Shown one piece after another: positions 16,441 through 25,597 of a stretch of DNA of 57,241 nt. The translations under genes were made by a program, and so were the position numbers. Every line of letters starts with the position of its first letter. The stretch's first letter is position 1. Source of the DNA: an uncultured Bacteroidales bacterium. Its GTDB lineage: Bacteria; Bacteroidota; Bacteroidia; Bacteroidales; UBA932. The notes under the pieces were generated by a model. It was not told where the DNA came from, made no database searches, and was given only the letters and a program-made list of their open reading frames with translations. The stretch is from contig CAKVCK010000023.1 of NCBI GenBank assembly GCA_934725575.1, positions 1 to 57,241 on the forward strand, given 5' to 3'.

Positions 16441-17766
16441 TCACAGCAGGACAACGAAGGAGGTGCCGAGCGTGAGCATATTCATATATTCATTAGAAGA
16501 TTTGCTGTGGGGCGGGAGGAGGTTGTAGTCCAGGAAAAGTCTCATTCCGTAAGAGGAATTGACCTTGAAGGACAAAGACATGCCGGTGCCGAAGGTGAAA
16601 CCTCCGGCTGAGGGCACTGTCTTGCCGGCAAGGCTCAGTTTCGGGTAGCGGACATAGCCGCCGAGCAGTTTTGCTCCGACTGACCAGAAGGAAGACAATG
16701 GAAGGGAGAAGTAGCCTCCTCCAGAGAAAGAGACGGCATCAAAAGAGTTTTTCGCCTCATCGTCATCTGTGAATATCAACGTGTTGGTAGCCGTGAAGCG
16801 TCCCCCGATCCCGAAATGCCGCCAAGGAAACCAAGCCCCCTCAAGGCCGGCGGTGCTTCCGGTGGAAGTCCGGAACTCGTTGGTCTCGTCTATATCGTAA
16901 TCACAAAGCGGCAGATTCACCCCGAGATAAAGACCCAAGAAAGAAGTACTCGGACTTACATCATCGGGATAGTCGGCATAAGTGGCAGACAAACCTTTAT
17001 CCTTGAATATCAAGTCGGTGATCCAGTACCCGGTCTCCGTGGCGAGGATTCCGACCCCGGCTCCCGTCAGCACATCGCTGAGCCAATGCTTGTTGTTAGC
17101 GACACGCATAAGCCCCGTCGCGGCGGCCACGGAATAGGCCCCGACACCGATCCATGGACTCACACTGCCATATTCCTTGGTAAGCATTGTGGCGGTCATG
17201 AACGCGGTGGCGGTGTGTCCCGAAGGGAAGGATCTGTCATCTGAACCATCCGGTCTGGTGACGTTGGTGGTGTTCTTCAGCGTGCCGACGATGCCCGCCG
17301 TCAGAACGGCGGAAATAGCGTCCGACACCGCCATTCTCTCCCACGAGCTGCGGCTTTCCACCCCAAGCGCTTTCAGTCCGACCATCACCGCGAGCGGGGA
17401 ATATTGCAGGTAGTCATCGGCGCTCTTCTTAAAGTCAGGAATATAATCGTTCCGCAGACCTTTGAACCGTCCGTCCAACTTCTTGGCCACCAATCCCTCT
17501 GCGATCAGCGGAGCGCTTATGACCACCACCCGCCCCAGCCGCGTCCTCGGGAACCCGACACCTACGCGGCTGTTTTGAGGCATTTGTGAATATGCCCGAG
17601 CGGCCGCCGGGGACAAGGATGAACTGTCTGACAAAGAGGATGCGTGACGCCCCGTCTGCCAATAGGGGAGCGGACTTGACTGAGCCGAACCGTCTGACAG
17701 GTTCTGCGAGCCAGCCGGCAGAGCCAAAATCAAGGCGAGAGGTACGGATATGATTCTTCCAAGCAT
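16441..17766 (-). CDS. PAP2-superfamily phosphatase with C-terminal beta-rich domain, copy 2
   Basis: At 441 residues this paralogue of 8894-10162 has the same layout: signal peptide, PAP2 motifs NVTRPDGSDD, FPSGH and NNKHWLSDV, then a beta-rich C-terminal domain ending TSFVVLL. The main difference is an extra stretch near residues 25-45 (QSSPLPYWQTGRHASSLSD) after the signal peptide. The probable role is removal of phosphate from an envelope lipid. The promoter in front has an intact -7 box (17806-17799), unlike copy 1, so this is likely the main expressed copy. The pair flanks a 6-kb stretch with two toxin-antitoxin modules. Confidence 0.8.
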   Translation of the reverse strand: MLGRIISVPLALILALPAGSQNLSDGSAQSSPLPYWQTGRHASSLSDSSSLSPAAARAYSQMPQNSRVGVGFPRTRLGRVVVISAPLIAEGLVAKKLDGRFKGLRNDYIPDFKKSADDYLQYSPLAVMVGLKALGVESRSSWERMAVSDAISAVLTAGIVGTLKNTTNVTRPDGSDDRSFPSGHTATAFMTATMLTKEYGSVSPWIGVGAYSVAAATGLMRVANNKHWLSDVLTGAGVGILATETGYWITDLIFKDKGLSATYADYPDDVSPSTSFLGLYLGVNLPLCDYDIDETNEFRTSTGSTAGLEGAWFPWRHFGIGGRFTATNTLIFTDDDEAKNSFDAVSFSGGGYFSLPLSSFWSVGAKLLGGYVRYPKLSLAGKTVPSAGGFTFGTGMSLSFKVNSSYGMRLFLDYNLLPPHSKSSNEYMNMLTLGTSFVVLL

Positions 17767-17798
17767 TATCTGTAGTCAGGTTGGTGATTTCCAATCGG

Positions 17799-17806
17799 CA
17801 AAGATA
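17799..17806 (-). promoter_or_regulatory. -7 box of PAP2 copy 2
   Basis: On the reverse strand TATCTTTG fully matches TAnnTTTG, 33 bases before the ATG at 17766. Copy 1 has AATCTTTG at the same place because about 10 bases next to it are missing. A -33 element at standard spacing is not clear. Confidence 0.55.
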
Positions 17807-17843
17807 ATCCTGTTTTTGAAGAAAATCCGTTTTTATTCAACTT

Positions 17844-18995
17844 TCAATCGAAATGATTTCTCAAGATACGTCCTTCCTTGACCCAAATGGCAGGATTACC
17901 GTCCCGATCAGAAGAGCAAACAGCCAGTATAGTACTATCATTCAGAAGCATAAGAGAGTTCCATTTCCCGCTTCTGTTTTCAGGGATATCGAATGGACGG
18001 GAACGTTTCGTGAAATTTCTGGCGCAGGAATCACCAATGGCGACTTCCATGCTGGACAACTCCCGGTCACGGCCACGTTTTTCATTTGTCTGATAACTGA
18101 CCACAGCCTCACCGCTTGGCAGTTTGAGCAAATAAGGCGCACCCATATAAGCGGAATCAGGGACATCATCCACCAAAGCCTTGTTTCTTTCCGGCGAGTT
18201 CCCACACACGGGAATATTCCAATTGTCAGACAGAGACGTTCTTACCGTATATGGTTTGAAATCACCGTCATAATTGTCTTCGATGACCAGAACAATGTCA
18301 TTGCCGAATATCTCAGCCACAGGCATACCATCACGATGGTTCTTCCGAAATGAGACTGTCCGCGGTATTGCGGTCCATGTGCCACCATTATCCTTTGACT
18401 CCAGAAGAGAGATTTCCTGCTCGTCCGATTCCCGGTATGGAGATTCGTTCGCGAAATACAATTGCAGTGTACCGTCGGGCAGCCGCAGAAAGGAAGGTTC
18501 CCAGCAGCCGTCCTTGAAAAAAGTCCCGGCCTCATACAGGACACGTGGCGGTTCCCAAGTAAAGCCATTGTCAAGACTGCGGCTGACCGCTATTGAATAT
18601 GAAGCCAACCCTTGCGAGACAGGTCTATAGTTCGCACCACAGACAAGAATGCCATTATCCAAGGCAATGATTTCCGCATTTGCCGCATTCACCAATGTAC
18701 CTGATTCAAATTTACGTGGAAATACTACCCTATCCTCACTCCAAGCATGACAGTTATAGCTATAAGACACTGCCACATTACCATGCAGATCCTCGAACGC
18801 CATCCAAAAGCGGCCGTCCGAGCACCGTATGATCCTGGCATAGGTGCCACTCTCCTTGATTTTTCTTTCCGTCCCTCCGTCCCAAACTATTCTTACATCA
18901 TCCAAAGGAGACACCGCACGTCTTATGGAAAACATGGCGCAGCCCTCGGAAAACAAAAGAGACACGAAGGTGAGAAAACAAAACAATCGTGACAT
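17844..18995 (-). CDS. Sialidase-fold (BNR-type) lipoprotein, possible glycoside hydrolase
   Basis: The 383-residue protein starts with a lipoprotein-like signal (FLTFVSLLFSEGC, C19). The body has repeated strand-turn patterns of the sialidase/BNR beta-propeller type, for example SRSLDNGFTWEPPRVLYEAG and SKDNGGTWTAIPR, each resembling an Asp-box, plus WEPSFLRLPDGTLQLYFANE. The fold is shared by GH33 sialidases and GH93 exo-arabinanases; the presence of a presumed arabinan locus makes a GH93-like activity conceivable, but no catalytic set was identified. It is the last gene of the susC operon and is preceded by a strong hairpin, so its expression may be lower. Confidence 0.65.
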   Translation of the reverse strand: MSRLFCFLTFVSLLFSEGCAMFSIRRAVSPLDDVRIVWDGGTERKIKESGTYARIIRCSDGRFWMAFEDLHGNVAVSYSYNCHAWSEDRVVFPRKFESGTLVNAANAEIIALDNGILVCGANYRPVSQGLASYSIAVSRSLDNGFTWEPPRVLYEAGTFFKDGCWEPSFLRLPDGTLQLYFANESPYRESDEQEISLLESKDNGGTWTAIPRTVSFRKNHRDGMPVAEIFGNDIVLVIEDNYDGDFKPYTVRTSLSDNWNIPVCGNSPERNKALVDDVPDSAYMGAPYLLKLPSGEAVVSYQTNEKRGRDRELSSMEVAIGDSCARNFTKRSRPFDIPENRSGKWNSLMLLNDSTILAVCSSDRDGNPAIWVKEGRILRNHFD

Positions 18996-19008
18996 GGTTA
19001 TATTCTAA

Positions 19009-19041
19009 AGGTTGGCCAAAAAGTTTCTTTTCGGCCAACCT
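19009..19041 (-). terminator. Hairpin between the DUF4185 lipoprotein and the last operon gene
   Basis: AGGTTGGCC (19009-19017) pairs with GGCCAACCT (19033-19041), and the stem extends inward through AAAAG/CTTTT with one mismatch. On the reverse strand a weak TTTAG follows. It sits 14 bases before the ATG of the sialidase-fold gene and may attenuate it or stabilise the upstream message. Confidence 0.55.
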
Positions 19042-19057
19042 CAACCAAAACAAACAT

Positions 19058-21274
19058 CTATAGTCTTGTCGCCAAGATCAGGATGTTGCCATCTTCATCC
19101 ACGCCAAGGACTTCAGGTGCGGTGAGGATTCCGGTCTTGTCATCGTCTGTGAGGATCTTCTCTCCAGACCAGAAGCCTTCCGGAGAGTCCGAATCCCTGT
19201 AAACCAAACCACAATGCTTATTGGAACGGTAGATGAGCATCCATCTTCCAAACTTGGCATTCCAGACCAGAGACGGTTCCGAAATATCCCCGACCGTGAT
19301 CAGGGCGTCACCTCCTACCGAAGATTCTTCCACGGCCTCATATTCATTGCCGGTCCAATACTCATAAGACAACGGCGAGGTGAAATCCTTTCCGTCAGAG
19401 GCTCTGGCGACAAAAAAGTTCTTATACCAATCGTTTGACCTTCCCGGCTCTGATCCAACAATGTATGTGTAGCCATCCTTGCGCGCGACTCCGGCTTGCG
19501 CGAACTTACCGTTTGCCGTCCAGAAAGCATCCCCGCAGGAAGACCAGGTCTTGCCATCGTCCGCCGAAACAAGGAATCCTGTACGGGATGTCTTCCAACC
19601 GTCCACACTTGTCTCCTCCGTTGTCGCGAAATAGTGCATGTACAGTTTCTCCGAGTCGCGGAACACGGCATCCGGGACAATGGACAACTCACCAGCTGCC
19701 AAGGAGGAGATTTCGTTTATGCGTCCTTTGCTCTTTATGAATTTGGAAATCGTCATATTCCCGTCAAAGGAATCATTCTCCGTGTAAGCGACAGCAGTGC
19801 TGTACTTCACGCCATTTATGACAGGATTGGAGAAACAGAACGCGATCTTGCCGTCAGCGCATTTCCATGCGACTACCTTTCCGAAAGACTTGACCTCGTC
19901 GAATGTGGCGTTGCTGACGGACGCGACGTGATCGACCGATAGTGTCGCCATTGACTTTTTATCGTAGCCCTTAGGAATAACCCTGACATCATCCACAGAG
20001 ATGAATGCCCCGGCATCTCCCCATAATCCGGCAAAGATGTCTCCATAGAAATTAGTGCCTGTGTTGAATTCCTTATCCACATAGACCCACTGCGTGTCCT
20101 CCTCATAGTCTGACCATGAATTCGGGCCGACACCTCCTCGTTCAATCCCGATGTTGGCAGGGAAAAGACGGACCCCGTTATAGGCGTGCGGTGTCCCGGC
20201 CATTCCGTACATTGAATAGACGTAATCAGTATTCTTTCTGAATCCGACGCACTGGGTGTAAAGCTCCATCCACACGCCAGGGATGGCATTGTCCAATCTC
20301 CACCCATAGGAACCGGTATGCCCGGCGATTCTTGCCACAGCTGGATTGATGCCTTTCCAACTTGACCTCGCACCTATGGCCATGTCCGGATAGTCTTCGA
20401 AACTTGGATCGGAAAGGATGTTGAAATCAGCTTCCGAGAAAGAAGCCTTAAGGATGACGGCTCCGGAAACTGAAGTAGGATCTGGATTCACAGCCTCTTT
20501 CAGTTCAAGTCCTGTCATTTTCTCAAGTTCCACGATCTCACCGGGTTTGGTTTCCATCGCAGGAACCGAGATCTCACACCTTGCGTCATTCTCATCGGAT
20601 ATGCTGACAACAAGCCCTTCGGACAACTTCTGAGGGATAGTCGCCACGTAGTACACGCCGGACAAGTTCTCTCCTGTCAAAGTCACTTTGGACGAACCTT
20701 CCGGTCTGGCGCTGATCTCAGGCTCTGGGAAAAGCCCTATCGAGCAGTCTCCTGAAATGACCTCCTCTCCCTTGGCTGAAATCTGGACAGACACGACGTT
20801 GTAGCCCTCAGCGGAAATGTCAAGTTTCATGATAGCCGGCATCAGTTTGAAATCCATCTCTGACACAGGTGCTTTTGAATATCCAGCCATCAACAGATAA
20901 TCGACATTGATCCCGTCTTTGACCGCCACTTGGGAAGACGGAATCTCAACATTGACTTTTCCGCCATATCTGGACAAACCTTCGTGGTAAGGCCTAAGTC
21001 CCATGTAGGCCGCAGCCTTCACATTCGCGGTTCCCGAAAGCCTCACCACATCGCCAGACCCGACGGCCGTGAACTTATGGTTCGCCTTGCCGTCGAAGAC
21101 AGAGACAGCGTCGCCCTCTTTCCAACCAAGATCCAACCCCTCATGAGCCACGGAAGCGTCAAACGCCACTTCCTGATAGTCCGCGACGAGGTCTGAATCA
21201 TTATTGTTATCTGAACAAGCGGCGAAAACAGCAAGCATCACCGCCGGAAGCATATATTCGTAAACTTTTTTCAT
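19058..21274 (-). CDS. DUF4185 (GH183-type) lipoprotein with fimbrillin-like N-terminal domain
   Basis: This 738-residue lipoprotein has three parts. A lipobox (AVFAAC, C20) precedes a fimbrillin/Mfa-like beta domain (about 35-270). Residues about 285-440 look like a carbohydrate-binding jelly roll (LSDPSFEDYPD, then YGWRLDNAIPG). The C-terminal 300 residues match DUF4185: FAQAGVARKDGYTYIVGSEPGR, SYEYWTGNEYEA and ISEPSLVWNAKFGRWMLIY. DUF4185 founded GH183, endo-D-arabinanases acting on mycobacterial arabinan. I infer a cell-surface endo-acting or glycan-binding role. It follows the ribulokinase gene by 20 bases. The catalytic residues cannot be assigned by eye, and divergence from true GH183 is possible. 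Confidence 0.7.
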   Translation of the reverse strand: MKKVYEYMLPAVMLAVFAACSDNNNDSDLVADYQEVAFDASVAHEGLDLGWKEGDAVSVFDGKANHKFTAVGSGDVVRLSGTANVKAAAYMGLRPYHEGLSRYGGKVNVEIPSSQVAVKDGINVDYLLMAGYSKAPVSEMDFKLMPAIMKLDISAEGYNVVSVQISAKGEEVISGDCSIGLFPEPEISARPEGSSKVTLTGENLSGVYYVATIPQKLSEGLVVSISDENDARCEISVPAMETKPGEIVELEKMTGLELKEAVNPDPTSVSGAVILKASFSEADFNILSDPSFEDYPDMAIGARSSWKGINPAVARIAGHTGSYGWRLDNAIPGVWMELYTQCVGFRKNTDYVYSMYGMAGTPHAYNGVRLFPANIGIERGGVGPNSWSDYEEDTQWVYVDKEFNTGTNFYGDIFAGLWGDAGAFISVDDVRVIPKGYDKKSMATLSVDHVASVSNATFDEVKSFGKVVAWKCADGKIAFCFSNPVINGVKYSTAVAYTENDSFDGNMTISKFIKSKGRINEISSLAAGELSIVPDAVFRDSEKLYMHYFATTEETSVDGWKTSRTGFLVSADDGKTWSSCGDAFWTANGKFAQAGVARKDGYTYIVGSEPGRSNDWYKNFFVARASDGKDFTSPLSYEYWTGNEYEAVEESSVGGDALITVGDISEPSLVWNAKFGRWMLIYRSNKHCGLVYRDSDSPEGFWSGEKILTDDDKTGILTAPEVLGVDEDGNILILATRL

Positions 21275-21294
21275 TTATAGATCTTTTTAGAAAA

Positions 21295-22938
21295 TTATCT
21301 GGAGTCAGCGTCAGCGAATCGTCCCAGAGCCGTGTAACGCTTCTCATAAACACTCTGATAGAATCTGTTGCGATCCATGTCCGGCTCATACCGGCGCCCT
21401 TCCGGTGCCTTCATGGCCCGCTGCGCACTTGCCACATCCGGGTATATTCCAGAGGCTGTGGCGGCGAACATAGCGGCTCCCAAAGCACAGGCCTGATCAC
21501 AAGACACAACGGTAATAGGCATTCCCAACACATCCGACAATGTCTGCATCACAAAAGCGGATTTCTGCGAGATCCCTCCGATGGCTCTTACCGATCTAAT
21601 CGCGATTCCTTCAGAAGCGAATCTTTCGATTATGGCCTTGGAGCCAAATGCGGTAGCCTCTATCAATGCCTTATAGACCATCGGTGCGGTTGTCCCGAGA
21701 GTGAGTCCAGCTATCGCGCCTTTGACATTTTGGTCAGAGTCCGGAGTGCGTCGCCCGTTCATCCAGTCCAAAGCAAGTACAGAAGATTCTGAATCATTGA
21801 TCTTCATGGCCTCTTTCTCCAGCATTGGCAACATGGCCGATTTCAGTTCTTCGGCTTTCTCCGGCAGCATTTTCTCCACAGGCCACAGCAGAAGTCTCCG
21901 GAACCAGGCGTAAATGTCACCGAACGCGGCCTGTCCGGCCTCGAATCCGACAAAACCAGGGAGAACGGAGCCGTCAACCTGACCACAGATTCCTTTCAGG
22001 CACCTGTCACCGATTTCCTCCGGACGGCACACAAGGATGTCGCAGGTAGAGGTCCCCATGATCCGGACGAGGGTGTCAGGAGAGATCGAAGCGCCGACCG
22101 CACCGACATGCGCGTCAATTGAACCGACACCAACCTTCACGGTCACAGGCAGTCCCAGCTCAACGGCAAGGTCAGCTCTTATGATTCCGACACAGACATC
22201 TGAGGTGAAAGTATCCTGCCCCAAAACATTCCGCATCCTGCCAAGCGCAGGATCAAGCATATTCAGAAAACTTTCAGACGGGAAGCCATTCCACTTCGCG
22301 TTCCACATGGCCTTGTGCCCCGCCGCGCAACGGCTCCTCTTGATTCTTTCAGGCGCGGTGTCTCCGACAACCCAGGCCGGCATCCAATCACAATGCTCGC
22401 TCCAGGAACATGCGGCCGAAGCGACTTTCTTGTTTGTCCTCAGAATATGGAGCACCTTTGACCAAGCCCATTCCGATGAATATATTCCTCCTGAATATGC
22501 GGTATAGTCAACCTCGCACCGCTTCGATAGGGCGTTGATCTCATCGGCCTCCTTTCTGGCCGTGTGATCTTTCCACAGAACAAACATCGCGTCAGGCTCT
22601 TCACGGAATTCCGGCAACAACGAAAGCGGAGTCCCTTCAGCGTCAACCAATACCGGTGTGCTGGCGGTGGTGTCAAAAGAAAGTCCCTTGACATTTTCCA
22701 TCACGTCTTTCCCGACCTTTGACGCCACTCCCGAGATCACACTTTTGAATGATTCAATATAGTCGTCCGGATGCTGCCTGTACATGTCTTTCGCCGGATC
22801 GCAATATTTACCGGCCGCCCATCTTGGATATTCACAAGAAGACTCCGCAAGACATCTTCCATCAGCGGCATCCACAAGGATAGCCCGACAAGAGTCTGTT
22901 CCATAGTCAACCCCTATGACGTATTTCTTATTGTCCAT
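21295..22938 (-). CDS. araB: Ribulokinase (FGGY family)
   Basis: This 547-residue kinase starts with YVIGVDYGTDSCRAILVD, the phosphate-1 loop of FGGY sugar kinases. It has further AraB-like blocks: SWSEHCDWMPAWVVGD, GIIRADLAVELGLPVTVKVG, MGTSTCDILVC and the C-terminal VRAIGGISQKSAFVMQ. AraB enzymes phosphorylate both L- and D-ribulose at O-5. Here D-ribulose, made by the adjacent isomerase from D-arabinose, is the likely substrate, giving D-ribulose 5-phosphate for the pentose phosphate pathway. It overlaps the permease gene by 11 bases. The absence of a fuculose-1-phosphate aldolase nearby argues against L-fucose as the main sugar. Confidence 0.88.
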   Translation of the reverse strand: MDNKKYVIGVDYGTDSCRAILVDAADGRCLAESSCEYPRWAAGKYCDPAKDMYRQHPDDYIESFKSVISGVASKVGKDVMENVKGLSFDTTASTPVLVDAEGTPLSLLPEFREEPDAMFVLWKDHTARKEADEINALSKRCEVDYTAYSGGIYSSEWAWSKVLHILRTNKKVASAACSWSEHCDWMPAWVVGDTAPERIKRSRCAAGHKAMWNAKWNGFPSESFLNMLDPALGRMRNVLGQDTFTSDVCVGIIRADLAVELGLPVTVKVGVGSIDAHVGAVGASISPDTLVRIMGTSTCDILVCRPEEIGDRCLKGICGQVDGSVLPGFVGFEAGQAAFGDIYAWFRRLLLWPVEKMLPEKAEELKSAMLPMLEKEAMKINDSESSVLALDWMNGRRTPDSDQNVKGAIAGLTLGTTAPMVYKALIEATAFGSKAIIERFASEGIAIRSVRAIGGISQKSAFVMQTLSDVLGMPITVVSCDQACALGAAMFAATASGIYPDVASAQRAMKAPEGRRYEPDMDRNRFYQSVYEKRYTALGRFADADSR

Positions 22939-24367
22939 CTGTCATCAGTTTTTCTTGTTTCTTACAGAACACCGCCGCATAATACAGGATCACGGCGAAT
23001 GCGATGGCCGGAACGATGTAAGCTGTGGCTATGCTGCCGGACTGATCCGAAAGAATGCCTTCTATCTGGGTCAGAACCGACGCTCCGGCAATGGCCATGA
23101 CCATTCCGGAACCACCCAGCTTCGTGTCCTCTCCAAGTCCGCGGATTCCGAATCCATAGATTGTAGGGAACATCAACGAAAGGCATCCCGAAATCCCCAT
23201 AAGGCAATACACTCCGAAGAATCCGGTCCCGAACACGGTTCCAAGGCAGCACAGGACGCCCAAGGCGGCGACAGTAGCGAGCATCTTCCTCGGCTGGAAC
23301 CACTTCATAAGCCATGTGCACACAAAACGGGACACCACAAACAGGATCAACGACATGATGTAATATGTCGCGCCCGCCTGCTCCGCGGTTCTCGGGAGAA
23401 GCGCGTCAAGTCCTAAGGTCTCGCACACGGCGTAAAAGCCTTTCGCCACTGGTTCCACATTCCTCAAAGCCTCTATGATCTGGGCGGAGGAGGCATTTGC
23501 GCCCAGAGACGAAATGATCGTGTCGAAATGAAGGTTGTGCATGGCATACCTTATCACATAAGACCATACAGCGATCTGCGCTCCGATGTCAAAGAACTGT
23601 GCGACCACGCCCCAAACATAGTTCTTGTTTTTGACAAGCCGTTTGACCGAAGCTTTGAAGTCAAGAGAGCCTCCTTCTTTCAGATTCGGCATTCTTGTCA
23701 GCGCTATGGCCAACAGAATCACCAGCATCACACATCCAAGGATGACATACGTGTTGGTGACCGAATTGAGCTCGGCTGCCTGAACGGCAGCCAAGTCGGC
23801 GTCGGACATCGCAGCCCTTTCCGCGGCCGTCAAGGTGTTAAGCCGGGACAGGATGAAAATCTGCGAAAGGACCACACCGGTTATCGCTCCGAAAGGATTG
23901 AACGACTGGGCGAAATTAAGTCGCCTTGTGGCGGTCTCCTCCGGCCCTATCGCGCAGACATAGGAGTTCGTGGATGTCTCCAGAATAGACAATCCCGCGA
24001 ACAAGACCAGAATGGCGGCAAGAAACATAATGTAGCCGATCTCATTGTTGGCGACAGCCACCTTTGAGGAAGGATAGAACATAAATGTCCCCAAGGCATA
24101 CAATCCCAGTCCAAGCATGACCCCGGACTTGTAGGAATATTTCTTTATGAATATAGCCCCGGGAACGGCAAAGCATCCGTAGCCCAGCAGATAGCATACG
24201 ACCTGGATCCACGCTGTCTTCGAGTCGGAAAAGCTCATGATCCGCTTGAAGACAGCCAGCATCGTGTCGGTCAGATTGTTCGGCACGGCCCATGCGAAGA
24301 ACAAGGTTGTCAGCAATATGAAAGGCCAGACAATACCTTTAGGTACCAACCTGTTATTGTTTTCCAT
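22928..24367 (-). CDS. fucP: FucP-type sugar:H+ symporter (major facilitator superfamily)
   Basis: The 479-residue protein has about 12 membrane segments and typical FucP features: WPFILLTTLFFAWAVPNNLTD near the N-terminus, LLGYGCFAVPGAIF, ETSTNSYVCAIGPEETATRR with RLNFAQSFNPFGAITG, and SLMFPTIYGFGIRGLGEDT. Characterised FucP moves L-fucose and also D-arabinose and L-galactose, which share configuration. In this operon it should import D-arabinose released in the periplasm. It lies 9 bases from the DUF6786 gene and overlaps the kinase gene. Confidence 0.9.
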   Translation of the reverse strand: MENNNRLVPKGIVWPFILLTTLFFAWAVPNNLTDTMLAVFKRIMSFSDSKTAWIQVVCYLLGYGCFAVPGAIFIKKYSYKSGVMLGLGLYALGTFMFYPSSKVAVANNEIGYIMFLAAILVLFAGLSILETSTNSYVCAIGPEETATRRLNFAQSFNPFGAITGVVLSQIFILSRLNTLTAAERAAMSDADLAAVQAAELNSVTNTYVILGCVMLVILLAIALTRMPNLKEGGSLDFKASVKRLVKNKNYVWGVVAQFFDIGAQIAVWSYVIRYAMHNLHFDTIISSLGANASSAQIIEALRNVEPVAKGFYAVCETLGLDALLPRTAEQAGATYYIMSLILFVVSRFVCTWLMKWFQPRKMLATVAALGVLCCLGTVFGTGFFGVYCLMGISGCLSLMFPTIYGFGIRGLGEDTKLGGSGMVMAIAGASVLTQIEGILSDQSGSIATAYIVPAIAFAVILYYAAVFCKKQEKLMTDGQ

Positions 24368-24376
24368 TGCCCGCGT

Positions 24377-25591
24377 TTATTTAGAGAATTTGTTCGCGAC
24401 CACGTCCAGATCCACCCCGAACACTTTCTTCGCGATGGCGGACAGACGATCATGCGTTCCCTCGATGTGAATGGTATATTGAACATGGGTCAGAGACTCG
24501 CCGGGAGCCAAATTCGCCGCCGGAGAAGATGTCTCGACCTCATAGAACGGCCCCTGAACGAATCCGGTCTCAGTAGGCCCGTCGTTGTAGGAATTGATGA
24601 CATCTCCGGAGAAAGGATTCTCCTGTTCGCCCCATTGGCCGTTCACATAGTCAGCATGACCCTCAGGTACAGTGTATTTCAGGATATTCAATACCCCGGC
24701 CTTGGAATCATAACTTCCGCAGATGTCTTTGGCGCTGCCTTCCGGAAGTCCGATCTTGGCCCTGTATTCCCCGTCGATCTTGAAATACGCCACGCCGTCT
24801 TCAAGGACCAGACGGTCAGCCGGGACTTTCCCGAAATATTCATCATTCACTTTTTTCCCACCGAAGCTTTTTTCATAAGGAATGAACACCGTGGTAGTAG
24901 GTGTAGGATTGAATGTGGACAGCAGCCAGACTGACGGCATTCCGGTCTCTTTCGTCCATGTGAAATCACCGTTGTTGCGTATCACGTTCTCTGTCTTGTA
25001 AACTATCGTGTTCAACCCGTCCGGGATCTCCACACCCAACAAAGTTTCCAGACCACTCTTGTCCAACATTGAGATGGTTCTGCGCACTCCCATCGCGAAT
25101 TCAACATCCGAGGCGTTTCTCACATTGAAGTCCTTGACGAACACCACATTCGATCCCGATTGTTCCTCAATGTCATAGGTGTCCGTGTCAATCGGAGCCG
25201 GAACTTTCCAGTTCTCGTAAACCTGCTCGTTTCCCCTTTTGAAGTAATACGAGAAAGGCCCTCCTTCCGGACCGATCCAGAATCGTTCCTCCCCTCCAAA
25301 AGGATTAAACTGAGGACTTACCTTGCCAGCCTCTATAAATTTATAGTTTATCCAGCCATAACTCTTGCCATCCAATCCGTCTGCGGTAGATGTCATCACC
25401 CTTCCTTGATACGCGGGGACAATAAGCAGCCGAGACCTGCCGTCCACGCTTTCCAGTTCCACAGTAGAAATCTCATGTCTGGCGAAGAACGCCAGATCAT
25501 AACCGTAAGTTCCCATCTTATATTCTTTGTCACAACAGCAACAGCCGCACATCATGGCGACGGCCATCGCCCCAAATGTAATTCTGTTCAT
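24377..25591 (-). CDS. DUF6786-family lipoprotein, possibly mutarotase-like
   Basis: The 404-residue protein has a short signal and a cysteine-rich lipobox region (MMCGCCCC). The body, with SRLLIVPAYQGRVMTSTADG, INYKFIEAG, FNPFGGEERFWIGPEGG and a C-terminal YEVETSSPA, matches proteins I know as DUF6786; their strand pattern suggests an aldose-1-epimerase-like beta-sandwich. A role in anomer conversion of the released sugar would fit, but that is inference. It lies between the isomerase (6 bases) and permease (9 bases) genes. Confidence 0.6.
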   Translation of the reverse strand: MNRITFGAMAVAMMCGCCCCDKEYKMGTYGYDLAFFARHEISTVELESVDGRSRLLIVPAYQGRVMTSTADGLDGKSYGWINYKFIEAGKVSPQFNPFGGEERFWIGPEGGPFSYYFKRGNEQVYENWKVPAPIDTDTYDIEEQSGSNVVFVKDFNVRNASDVEFAMGVRRTISMLDKSGLETLLGVEIPDGLNTIVYKTENVIRNNGDFTWTKETGMPSVWLLSTFNPTPTTTVFIPYEKSFGGKKVNDEYFGKVPADRLVLEDGVAYFKIDGEYRAKIGLPEGSAKDICGSYDSKAGVLNILKYTVPEGHADYVNGQWGEQENPFSGDVINSYNDGPTETGFVQGPFYEVETSSPAANLAPGESLTHVQYTIHIEGTHDRLSAIAKKVFGVDLDVVANKFSK

Positions 25592-25597
25592 ATTCTG

